This document shows, piece after piece, positions 36,861-47,145 of a DNA stretch of 64,000 bases (position 1 is the first letter of the stretch; the number at the start of each line of letters is the position of its first letter). The position numbers were made by a program, and so were the translations under genes. This DNA is from Orthonyx spaldingii (taxonomy: Eukaryota; Chordata; Aves; Passeriformes; Orthonychidae): assembly GCA_013397795.1 (NCBI GenBank), contig VZTJ01004697.1, positions 786,649 through 850,648 of the forward strand, given 5' to 3'. A model generated the notes under the pieces. That model was given only the letters and a program-made list of their open reading frames with translations. It made no database searches and was not told the DNA's origin.

Positions 36861-38560
36861 GTATTGGGAGAAAAAAATAGCATTGGAAACCCAGTGTTTT
36901 CTACTGAGCAAATTATTTTGTCTAAACATATTTAGAATTTTCTGAGGCTGTAGTAAGAAGAAATAGACTGGGCATTGGAGGGGAAAGCCAGTGGTTGCAT
37001 AATGGGACACTTTGCAGTGTATTTCAAGATGCTAATTGCTGAATAGATTGGCATTTTTGTGCTGGGGATTGAGCACTGGGGCTGGGTCTTTGGTTGCACC
37101 CACCTGCCCAGCTCTACCAGTTCTTTTAAGGTGTAGTAGAACTAAGAGGTTGTTCTCTATGTGCAATATCATGAAAGTATATGAGGAAATACTTAAATAC
37201 CCAATAGAGCAGAAGTCCTTGGTCAGTTTTACATGAACTGGTCTTATGACAGAATAAGAAAATGTTTTGCTCAATCCATTACCATACTTGTAATCAGGAG
37301 TTAGGAACTGATTCAAAGCTCATTGAAAGATTCCTGGTGACCTCACTGTCAGCAAAACCAAGATATTTTTATTTGCTAAAGATGTTTTTAGATGCATCAT
37401 TGAGAACTTTTTGCAAAGGGAGAATATAACTAATCTCAATTAAGGTACAGTTTGTTAGCACAGATTTGCTATTAAAATTCTTTAATAATCTTTTAAATAA
37501 TTATGTCTTTAATTTTTCTTTCATTCTACCAGCCTTTTGAATATGCATTTAAAATAAGTTAAATATTATTTTGATGTGGAATAAGCCAATGCTGAACTCC
37601 TCTAAGTTTGAACAACGACTTCAGACTTAGTCACAATTCCTAGAATTCCTGGAAAATTTCAAAATTGTTAGCTCTGATTCTTATCAAACTACATCTTTAA
37701 CTAACACTGCATAACAAGTATCTTACTTTTTGCCCATTTTCCAGTCCTGTTCTGGGCTTAGTTACTGCTTCTGAACTAATCCTGAATAACATTATTTTAT
37801 AATCTTTCCCAAATCCTTTGGAAACTTTTCCAGAAGGCTTTTTGGGAAAGCTGTGCTGTGTAAACATTTCAAAAGTGAAACAAAAGAATTTTCTATCCAT
37901 TTGCAAAGAATGAAATACTAAGCACAAACATGGTGCTTTTGCCTATTAAGTAAGAGTGAAGCATTTTGGAAAGCTGCCTTTTAACTGTTCTGGTTTTCAA
38001 TATCAGCTTTATGATATCTTTAAAAAGTAATTTAGCACCTTTCCAAAATACAGGACTAATTTCCTGATAGACAAATGAACTTTACTATTAGGTTTGTTTT
38101 GGGAAGAATGACTCATTTATTCAGTTCACTGCTACTGACTGGTTTTAATTTGTTATTGATTCCTTATGGATTGTCCAAGTCACAAGTTATTTCTTAAGAG
38201 TTGTGCCACTATTTAATTTGGCGTTTCTGACCCAAGCTTAGCTCATACACGAAGCTGTGGATTTAAGACGCTTAAATTAATCAGCACTCAGTCTAGTCTC
38301 ATACTTGTGGATTACATTTATATTCCAATGACATTACTGGAATGGTCTAACCAAGGCAAAAAAATAAACACACTGAGCCAGGAAAAAATAAAATTCATCT
38401 TTCAACCCTCTTTCTGCTCTATATCATCACCTTTCTTTTAACCAGTTAATTCTGTAGCAAACTTGTTTTAGAGAAATGTGCAGCAAGGTCAACTCACGAT
38501 GTCCCCTGGGGCAGGGAGCGTGGTGTGGAACCAGCACATATGCGAGAATGCAGATCTATG

Positions 38561-38720
38561 TCATGCTCTGAAGTAAACGTCTGGTTCCTTCCCAGTTCTT
38601 CTCAGAGGGTTTATCATAACCTTGCCATGCAATTTCGGTTTCTCCAAGATAATTTCCTGTAGTAATTGCTGCAAATACCTGCTTAATGTTAATATGGTTA
38701 CAGTGTGCTTTTATCTGAGA
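38561..38720. promoter_or_regulatory. Candidate conserved noncoding element
   Basis: High-complexity block without homopolymer runs, containing 'gggtttatcataaccttgcc', 'atttcctgtagtaattgctg' and 'gcttaatgttaatatgg'. It is listed only because its texture differs from the surrounding neutral-looking DNA. This is inference. Confidence 0.18.
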
Positions 38721-39840
38721 CACACAGGAATATATCCAAGGTATTTTATATCCCATGTGAAGTCCTTGGTTGTATCTACTCAGACTGTTTTCCTATTATG
38801 TTTTCTGGCAGCTGGATTTTGAATATTACATATCAGTGCAAGAAACAATCAGGAAGCTTGCAGCCAGTCATTGCCTGTCACTTAATTTATAATTTTGTAA
38901 TGAGATTTTGCAAATTAGCACAAAGAAAAGAAAAATGTAGTCTAATCACATGCAGGAACACTAGCAGAGGCTGAGAAATAATATGGATCTTAAATAGCAA
39001 AATCAACAGTTACCTCCAAATACAGTTCTAGGAGTCAAATGATTTCCTTACAGCTATTTCCCAGCTAAGAAAATTCTTCCCCATTCCTTGATGTTTGATG
39101 ATTCTCATATATGTGTATGTAGAAATGACACACACATCCTTACCATCACCAGCTCCAGCTCTCTCTAATAATCTGTGCTTCTGCTTCTTCTGAAGTTAGG
39201 TCATTTAAAAGGCATTAAGACATCAAAGTAAGTGCATATTTAGTTGGGTTATCAAAAATAGTCAATCTAATTAGGTACTCAGCTTGCTTAGAAACAGGTA
39301 TTGCTGGCAGCTTTGTGCACTGTGCCACAAGCTGGAATCTACTTCCTGGAGATGAACATGCCATGAATCTCAGGAGCCTCGTCTGACAGCCCAGCTTTAA
39401 GTTGTTTGCTCTAAGTTCCAGTTAGAAAGAAAAAGGTGCTTTCATCTGTGAAGTGTAGATGAGCATGGGTTAAATCACTGATGCTACTTTTTAGTGCTGT
39501 CAAGGAATGCTCCCAGAAGGACCCAAGTTTCTGTATTATTTTGATGACAAGATCATTTTCCTTCAGTTAAAAAAGAAGAGAGTTGCTAGCAATCTCCTCG
39601 ATGTGCGTTTCTTTTTACCCACCCTTTTGCCTGAATTCAGGCAAAACGCCATGGAACTTTGCCTCATCCCCATCAATGTGTGTGTAGCTATACGAAGGAG
39701 AAAACACCTAGATTGGCCCATGAGCACACGCACTCACAGCTTGCCAGAGGTCTGACCTCTCCTCTTGCAAGATTGAAGGGTGGAGGAGAAAATTCCCTCT
39801 AAGGAATGAACGTAATGACATTTTGATCCCTTGAGAAATG

Positions 39841-40000
39841 CTGTCGTAACCCTGCCTGCATTCTCACACTGTTTGGATTTTATTTTTAGCTTTGGCATTC
39901 TTGAAGATTAATAAGCATAATATTGCTGAAATTACTCTTCCAGTGTAATTTTTACCTGAATAAAGTGTTAGGCAGTTGTGTAATGAAGCTGAAATGATGG
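39841..40000. promoter_or_regulatory. Candidate conserved noncoding element
   Basis: Contains 'gaagattaataagcataata', 'ctgaaattactcttccagtg' and 'gtgtaatgaagctgaaatga' in a repeat-free block. It is rich in homeodomain-like TAAT words. This is inference from texture only. Confidence 0.2.
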
Positions 40001-40509
40001 CTTAGGGAGAAGCACATGCTACAAATGGCACCAATCTGTAGAAAAAGGCCTGTTTTGGTTTTGCTCTGCCAGTGGACTTTTGGCTTGTTTCAGAACACTT
40101 GCTAGCTAGTGAGGCACAGAGAAGTGTGTAACAAAAATTGATGGAGTGTTTCCTTGTACAGGGACTGAAAAGGAAAGTACAATAGAGAGGTAAATTTCAA
40201 ATGTACTTTTCTGTTGCTCTGTACTTAAACTACTGGAGCAGTGTAAAAGACGACTTCTACCTGTAATGTCTGCTGCATAAGCCAGAGAACATCCATTCCT
40301 AAGGGTTTTTTTGATATCTAATAACACTTGAAAACAAGTGAAAAACATCTTTGCATGCACATTGTCTAATTTGGTTAAATTTTATATTTGTTCCTATTTA
40401 CTGGTTTTCATGATACAAAAAAATTCTCAATTTTCTGCTACCTTTATTCTTAATGAATGTCACATCAGATTTTTTTTGTTACTGTATTATAGGTGTGTCC
40501 TAGAGTGAT

Positions 40510-40537
40510 TAAAAAAAAAAGAGAGAGAGAAGAAGAG
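40510..40537. repeat. A-rich / GA-rich simple repeat
   Basis: A run of ten or more A followed by gagagagagaagaagag. Confidence 0.8.
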
Positions 40538-41195
40538 AATCTAGTGAATCTAGTGGTGTAAAACTGAACCTGCCAATTATTTCTGAGAAACTTAACACAA
40601 GAGACTTGTTTGTAAATGTTATGAATGGTACTCAATGAAAACTTTGTTTGATTTCACTTATGTTTAGTATAATTTGTTCTGCTCTAGGGCATCCTGAGAA
40701 TAGAAGATTGTACGCAAATGAATACTGAGTGAAGCAAAGATCATTAAGAGAGGAACTGGGGGGGAACCACACATGCTGGACACAATTATGTGTGTGTGTT
40801 ATATTATGCTATCTTGGACACATCAGCACTGACTGCTTTGTTCCTTAGAATGACCTTTGATCAAGAGAGACTGCATGTGTCTTTGGTCATTCCCACATCC
40901 TAGGCTACTGTAGATGAAGGGAATTTCTGTGGTGTCTTAACTATAATCTCACTGGGAGCTGCCTCATTGTGTGCAAACACTCTGGTAGATGTCTGCCTTG
41001 TTGGGAGTTTACAATTGGAGGAAAGGATGGTGGCATTACCTCAAGCATACTAGGCATTGTGCCAGTGTAACTGAGCAGATGGTGACCCGTGGGTCATGGG
41101 ACTATATTTCTGAGATAGATGGGAAAGGAAATTCTACAGTTTGCAGACCAGATGGAGAGTTCTCACAGCGCTGGCTGTAAGGAGTGTATCTACAC

Positions 41196-41217
41196 GTGTG
41201 TGTGTGTGTGTGTGTGT
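41196..41217. repeat. (GT)11 microsatellite
   Basis: An uninterrupted GT dinucleotide run directly after 'tacac', ending at 'aag'. Confidence 0.95.
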
Positions 41218-41766
41218 AAGAGAATGTCAAAACAGAGTAAATTAGCAAGTGGATATTGTTAAGTGTAGGAAGAAAAACTTATCACTGGTTTTTATGCAAG
41301 AGAACATCAAGTAATAAAGGTATTTCACATGGCTGTTAAATGTAGCATTCATGAGTTTCCTGCTAGTTTCTGTACTTCACTCTTTTTTACATTATGCAGC
41401 ATTTGAATTAGTTCTATATAAAATATCTGTAATTAAAGAGCCCTATTCTTATTCCAGAAAAATAAGTGATTTGCCTTCTCTCTGGTATTCACTTTATCCA
41501 GTTTTTTCTTTCAAAGTGATATTCGTTTCCAAATAAATTACTTTTTTTTTAACAATTAGGGCACCAGGTGCAAAGTCTCTTTACCTAAAAGGATATTCTC
41601 TGTCTGCCAGAATTGCCTTCTTTCCTCTATTATTATTTCTTGAAGGTTTTTAGGTGCTCTCAGTTGTGTCATTTGATGGGTGCTTACAAAGCAAAACAGA
41701 TATTCTTCAAGCAGTAAAGAGAGTTGTGACTTCCAAATATCAACATCTGTGTATAGGTTTTATTTA
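41218..41766. other. Unique noncoding DNA
   Basis: AT-rich sequence with no gene or named repeat. A 61-codon plus-strand open frame at 41351-41536 is unremarkable. Confidence 0.5.
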
Positions 41767-41860
41767 CATTGAAAAAAATTGCTGCTATATTGATCTGAAA
41801 ATATAAAGTATTTCATTGAAAAAAATTGCTGCTATATTGATCTGAAAATATAAAGTATTT
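41767..41860. repeat. Exact 47-bp tandem duplication
   Basis: The unit at 41767-41813 is repeated base for base at 41814-41860. Each copy starts cattgaaaaaaattgctgc and ends aaatataaagtattt. Identity over all 47 bases, including a run of seven A, indicates a recent duplication that may still vary in copy number between individuals. Confidence 0.97.
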
Positions 41861-43140
41861 TATCTCTGGGAGCAGAGTATGTACTTCTCTAGATGGACTA
41901 CTAGGTGTCTGACAGATTTTTGTGTATCACAACATAACACATGCATCACTAAAAGAGGGAAGAGAGTGGTTTCTTTTTCTGAGAAATTTGCTTTGATTCT
42001 CTTTTAATGAGTCCATGTACCAGTACATAATCCATAAGCCATTCCAGGAAGGAAAATTCAGTTGTAGGGTCTCTTTCTCAATATGGAAATTGCATAGAAA
42101 TCAATTAGTTGAACCTCCTTCTGGTCTCTCTGCAATAATTGTGACTACAGGAAGGGGCAGTTATTGTGCATTGTTCAGAGTTTAAAAAGAAAGAAAAGTC
42201 TTGAGCTCTTTTTGTTTAGTGCTTTGTTTTCCACCTGGAATTAACTTCTAAAGACAACAGTTCAAGAGGAGTCTAAGGAGCCCTTTAAATAATGAAGAGC
42301 ATAAAATTAATAAATATTCAGAAACATAAACGATAAGGTAGGGCATAAAGTTCTGGTCACTGTTACATTTCATCGTCAATCTAAAGAAGTAAGGATAGTA
42401 GTAGCTGTGCTTTCCAGTCAGTAAAAATTATATACAATAAAGGAATTGCAGGAACAGTATTTGCCATGGAAATTTCTGAAATATATTGTCTAGAGAATTT
42501 CGTGTTTCCATCACTCTCCTTAAAAAGCAGTATTCACTCAGAACTGGATATGCTGCCATCTTTTATTTGAAAAACTTGAGAATAATTTTTCACCGTTGTT
42601 TTCATTTTTTCTCTGCATTTTACTAGTATTTAACCCTATCCCTCAAAACACTGTGCTTTTTATACTCAGTAGAGTGGTAAAAGCTTTAAGGGCAGTTGTA
42701 GAACCAGAGTCATCTCCATGCAGTTTTGTTTGTACTATGCTAAGTTGGAAAAAGGGAGAGGGAAATTTGTAGGTACAAATTTAGGTACTCAGCAAGTGGT
42801 GCGAGTCAATAGTAGCATTTCAAAGCCAAGGTCTGGACAAGATTTCATCAAGTAGTCATGTCCTTAACATTAGGCACCTTTGGAGAGATCTGTAGATGCC
42901 TATCTGAGGGACAAGATCAGGACATGCTGACATATCCATGTGGCCGACTTTTAAGTGTGTAGGTCACGTTTAAGGGCAGAGACTTGTATCTAGATAGTTA
43001 ACGTGCTTCTGAGGTAATAAAACACATCGCTGTCTGAGGTCAAGATGCCTAAAGAGGTGGTACCTGTCTCTTTGTGCCTGTGTCTCTAATCCCACGGCCA
43101 CAGGTAGTGGAGCACAGGTCTAAATTTTAAGCAGGAATGG
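41861..43140. other. Noncoding DNA, partly possibly old repeat
   Basis: No gene is supported. From about 42840 the phrases 'attaggcacctttggagag' and 'gatgcctatctgaggg' hint at old amniote repeat sequence joining the segment that follows, but this is too decayed to call. Confidence 0.4.
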
Positions 43141-43220
43141 TCTCATTAACTGAAATGGGACTACTCATGTGCTTATAAGTCAGACACATGTTAAAATGCT
43201 TGGTTGAACTGGGGCCCAGA
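43141..43220 (+). repeat. Old amniote interspersed repeat fragment, family unassigned
   Basis: The sequence 'gaaatgggactactcatgtg', 'cttataagtcagacacatg' and 'ttgaactggggcccaga' follows a phrase common in bird, turtle and crocodile DNA (aatgggactactcacatgc ttaaagttaagcacatgc ... tgaactggggcc). Remembered consensus order is the only evidence. Confidence 0.5.
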
Positions 43221-43309
43221 TTTCTGTTTTTATGGAAAATTCACACATGCAAACAGTAATAGCATAATTAATCTCTTTTCATGAAGTGTTGGTTTTAATA
43301 ATTTTACTC

Positions 43310-43370
43310 AGGGCTTATTGTGCATAGTACTTTTCATCTCCAAGGCCTTTTACAAACATCAGTGCAGGGA
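43310..43370 (+). repeat. Old amniote repeat fragment (cttttcatc...ctttacaaac type)
   Basis: 'cagggcttattgtgcatagt', 'acttttcatctccaaggcc' and 'ttttacaaacatcagtg' resemble the frequent amniote phrase 'cttttcatc ... tcaaagcgctttacaaac'. The fragment is short and diverged. Confidence 0.4.
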
Positions 43371-44079
43371 TTTAAATTGGGTGTACGATTGTGAGAATTG
43401 CTCAGTCTTATATCTGAATTTGCAATTCTGTACCTTCACATTCTTGGCAGGAGGCTCCTGCCATACAGCTGGCTTGGCTGAACCAGGAACTTTGGCTCTG
43501 TCTCCACTTAGCACCTTGGCAAATTATCTCCCAGGTGGAATTCTGGAGGTTGTAAGTGGTTTCAAACTTCTTCCAAGTCCAGATTTTCAAGTTAATGACT
43601 TCATTCACCTCTGAGTGAAGCAGAGGTGGTGATGTAGGCTGTGTTTGGCATGCTTGGCTCTTATCCCTTCCTTCTCTTCACCGCAAGCAACTCAGAAATC
43701 AGAGAAGGACCAGAAAAGCACAAGTTACATTTAAGGTACAGGCATAATTCTTGTTGGCTTCAGAATGGTTTGAAATACGTGCTCAGATCTCAGTGTTACC
43801 TGTATCTTAACTCACCACAGCATTTATGTCAATGTGTAGGATCTCAGCATCTGAGGATGGAGGACAAATTCCAAACACATTTCTGAGGCATGAGAAACAT
43901 TTGAGGTACAGTGATATTGAACATTGATTCTACTCATGGTGCTGCCATGCAGAGTATTTTTCCATACAAAAGGCCTGGATTGCATAGACTGTTGAGTTTT
44001 CTTCAAGTACTGGAAGACAGCTCAGTTATTCGCCAGTTGGGTGAGCTAACCTGCTGAAAGTGAGGTTTCTCATTCCTCT
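43371..44079. other. Unique noncoding DNA
   Basis: Overlapping open frames on both strands (43318-43614 plus, 43408-43608 minus, 43641-43886 plus) have no recognisable domains. Nothing further is supported. Confidence 0.5.
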
Positions 44080-44184
44080 AGGGTGTCGCCAAACAAAGCT
44101 GCTTGCGCACTCCCTCCATGGTGGCATGGGGGAGAGAATCAGAAGGATAAAAGTGGGAAAACTTGTTGGTTGAGGTGAAGACAG

Positions 44185-44190
44185 TTTAAT
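44185..44190 (-). promoter_or_regulatory. Probable LTR polyadenylation signal ATTAAA
   Basis: The minus strand reads ATTAAA in 'catattaaactgtcttcacc', downstream of the TATA-like box, as in other members of this LTR family. Confidence 0.45.
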
Positions 44191-44364
44191 ATGTAAAGGA
44201 AAAGCCATGCATGCCAGCAAAGCAAGGAATGGATTCCCCCCTTCCCAAGGTCAGGCAGGTGTTCTGCCATGCCCAGCACAGCCGGGCTCCACCACATGTA
44301 ACAATGACTGGGGAAGGCAAACGCCATCACTTCAAACATCCCCAAACTCCTTCCTCTTGCCCAG

Positions 44365-44372
44365 CTTTATAA
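44365..44372 (-). promoter_or_regulatory. TATA-like box of the LTR promoter
   Basis: The minus strand reads TTATAAAG inside the phrase 'ctcagttataaagctggg', in the middle of the LTR where the core promoter is expected. Whether it is still active cannot be told. Confidence 0.5.
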
Positions 44373-45429
44373 CTGAGCCTGATGCCATATGGTGAGCAAT
44401 GTCCCTCTGGTCAGCTGGGGTCAGCTGTCCTGACTGTGCCCCCTCCCAACTTCTTGTGCTCTCCCAGCCTCCTCACTGATGGGAGGAGTTGAGAGGCAGA
44501 AAATGCCTTGGGTCTGTGCAAGCTCTGCTCAGCAATAATGAAAACATCCCTGTATTATCAACGCTGTTTGCCGTACAAATCTTAAATATGGCCTATATTG
44601 GCTAATATGAAGAAAGTTAATCCTACACCAGCCAAAACCAGCCTAGTGTGACCTTGGTTTTCTCTCTGTAAATCTCAGTAGTAGCAGCTAGGTGAGAGAA
44701 TTTAGAAATTTATTTTTTGTTACCCCGCCCCCCAGAAGAAAATAGCCTTAAAAGATTTTTGGTTTATGCAGTTGTTTTCAGCAAAAGGGCTCCTCCTACT
44801 GTTACAATTTCCATTTCAAAGGAAGATGCTCAAGTTATTCACTTCTGTGCCTTTCAGAGTAAAAATTCACATCAGTTCGCATTGCAGAGAGAAATTACTG
44901 TCTTTTCTCATTTTCCTATTCCTGAAATGAAAGAGGTTAAGTTTTGTTTTACACAGAAGGAACCTTTCTCATGTGGGTGACTATGAAATACTTGGGTGAA
45001 TTGCTGTCTGTGACATGGCTTCCTTACCAAGTTGTGTATTTCCTGATGGTACCCTTGGAAGATACAGAACTCAGCTGAAATACAGGGAAAGCCCTCTTTT
45101 CTGTCCAGCAGTCATCCAGAGTGATGACATTGCCCAGTCTTGCTTTATCTCTTCACCTTTCCTGGGGGTAAGGAAGATATTTAACTCATGCCATGGTCAA
45201 GCGGACGCGTTTCAAATGCATGAAATGACTCAAAATATCTTACGAGGGAGGGGAGTAATTAAAGTGCTGCAGTCGCAAACAGGCTGATCCTGGAAAAAGA
45301 TGAACTCCAGGTTATAGGAGGTCCTGGATTTAATGGTGTGCTAGCGTTCGTTGCTAATGTGTGTGCCGCTGTGCTGTGCTTAAGCGATATACGTGGGAAC
45401 TCCTGAAAGATCCTCTTCACATAACTAAT

Positions 45430-45810
45430 AAGCCACTAGAAATTCTTTAAAGGATCACACCCTTTAAATAAAAGTATTGCCTCATTAGGAATATCAGAAA
45501 ATAGAGAGCCTGAACAGAGATGAAAATGCAGCTTGTGACTTAACAGTTGAAATGCAAACCTAATTAGTCTGGTATTTTAAAGTATTAACAGGGAGCCATA
45601 AAAAAAGATGGATTGGAATGAAGAAATTTGTTGTTAAGAAATTACTGGATAGTGACAAAAGCCCAATTTATTAACACTCCATGATGTGGAAACAATGAAA
45701 AGGGCATTAATTACTTTACTAGTACTGATTTTGCACTGGTGCCCAAAGTAATTGGTTTATTGACCTCTCTTTAATCCTGAATAGTTCGAAAAATTAATTT
45801 CAATGGCAAA
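45430..45810. promoter_or_regulatory. Candidate developmental enhancer / conserved noncoding element
   Basis: Repeat-free block dense in homeodomain-type sites: the palindrome CTAATTAG at 45560-45567, 'gcattaattactt' near 45714 and 'agtaattggttta' near 45748. SOX-type words aacaatg (about 45691) and 'ttgttgtt' are also present. The sequence has high complexity for its AT content. No experiment or alignment is available here, so the call is inference from motif density. Confidence 0.35.
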
Positions 45811-45892
45811 AATTAAGTTCTGTGTGGGAATGAGTTCTGTCAAGGGGATAGTTACTCATAAATACTACAGAGTGAAAAAATCTTTTAGAAGT

Positions 45893-45911
45893 AATATATA
45901 TATATATATAA
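45893..45911. repeat. (AT)n microsatellite
   Basis: An alternating AT run of about nine units. Confidence 0.9.
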
Positions 45912-46885
45912 AATAGCCTAAGAGTGAAAGATTGTAACTATTTACAAGAAAGAGTACATATAAAACAATAAATTACAGACAAACACAGACGTTTTCAAAG
46001 TGATGCATACACTGCCTTGCAGAATTCTGGAGAGGTGAAGGGGAGCTTTTATAGAAACTAAAAATAGGGAACTTCCTTTCAGGAATGAATTGTTAGAGAT
46101 ACTTGAAATTAAACTGAAACTAGAAAAGCATAGCAAATACATCTTCTTATAGGCACTTTTCTTTAAAAAAAAGGTAAATATATCTGGCACTGATTGAAAA
46201 CTGAGGCATGCATATGCAGTTCTAGAATGCAGATAGTATTACAGATATACAGCCAGATGTGTTTGAAGGAATTTATCACAGTCAAGGTCAGATGGAAAAG
46301 AATTGATTAGCAATTTGTGACCAAAGGAGACCTTTTCTTAAACTAACTTTACCATAGAATCCTATTTGTTTCTTTGTCATGATCATAATGAACAAGGATG
46401 AGGACTTTAATGACTGTATCTTTGGGATGTCAGTCTTGATATGCACCCAAAAGACTGATAGCAAACAAGTCATTTTGGCTTCTGTTTGGTTTGGCGTACA
46501 TTAAGAACAAAATGTTCATGGTTAACAGCTGGAAGTGGGTGAAACCTCTATGGAAAGCAATGTAATTACAGTAGACAAGTGGTCAAAATACGCCCTGTTA
46601 ATATGTCCAAGTAGGAAGGCACAGGATACAATGCAGTGTGTAGTGCTGCTGTATGTAAGGTTATAGTTTAGTCAATAAAATTCAGTATACTGTCACTTTC
46701 AGCTATACAAAAAACCAGCACATATATAAGCAGCAATATTACTTCTTTGAATATTGTTATTTCTGCAATATCTTGCACTCAAATTAGGACAATTTATTCA
46801 GGCTGTTTTAAACTTGTTTCCTCCAAGAAATGAACTAAATAACCAAGTCTCTATCTAGCAAGTCTATTCATGTGCTCAAATATCT

Positions 46886-47145
46886 TAGAATCATAGAATT
46901 ATTGTTTCCCCTTGGCTCAAGTAGCCATCAGTAGCCATTGAATCATACAATAGTTCAAGTTGGAAGGGAGCTTTAAAGGTCATCTAGTCCAACCCTCCTG
47001 CCGTGGACAGGACACCTCCCACTAGACCAGGTTGCTCAGAGCTCCTTCCAACCTGACCTTGAACGCTTCCAAGAATGGGGCATCCACAGCTTCTCTGGGC
47101 AACCTGTGCCAGTGTCTCACCACCTTCATAGTGAAGAATTGTCTT
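46886..47145 (-). mobile_element. CR1 LINE, 3'-end fragment on the minus strand
   Basis: On the plus strand it reads as the reverse complement of a CR1 3' end: 'gaatcatacaatagttcaag', 'ttggaagggagctttaaagg', 'tcatctagtccaaccctcc', 'gacacctcccactagaccag', 'ttgctcagagctccttcc', 'gaatggggcatccacagc', 'ttctctgggcaacctgtgc' and 'tcaccaccttcatagtgaag'. A second tail-like unit, 'aatcatagaatta', lies about 40 bp further out at 46888-46900, separated by unrelated bases. The copy is 5'-truncated at about 47145 and no ORF2 part is kept. Confidence 0.95.

Larger units (their letters stand above)
35666..41195. other. Long unique noncoding stretch
   Basis: Five and a half kilobases, AT-rich, without a supported gene or named transposon. 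Candidate conserved blocks at 36735-36860, 38561-38720 and 39841-40000 are listed separately. An A/GA-rich run lies at 40510-40537. Open frames such as 39507-39755 and 37032-37316 (minus) have no domain or splice context. Confidence 0.5.
44080..44642 (-). mobile_element. Solo LTR of an avian endogenous retrovirus (ERVL-like)
   Basis: Read on the minus strand, the LTR begins near 44642 ('gctggttttggctgg', then 'aactttcttcatattagcc'). It passes through 'tgctgagcagagcttgcac', 'ccaaggcattttctgcctct', 'gtcagctgaccccag' and 'gaccagagggacattgctc', and ends near 44080 ('gattctctcccccatgcc', 'actccctcc'). I recognise this order as a common bird LTR family, probably ERVL-like. No second LTR, primer-binding site or gag/pol/env remnant flanks it, so it looks solo, left by recombination between the two LTRs of a provirus. 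The last bases of the family (the end carrying CA) are absent or too diverged to see. The open frames within it are shadows. Confidence 0.85.
44643..46885. other. Unique noncoding DNA with an enhancer-like block
   Basis: No gene is supported. Open frames at 44717-44980 and 45015-45287 have no domain. A candidate conserved block at 45430-45810 and an (AT) run at 45893-45911 are listed separately. Confidence 0.5.
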
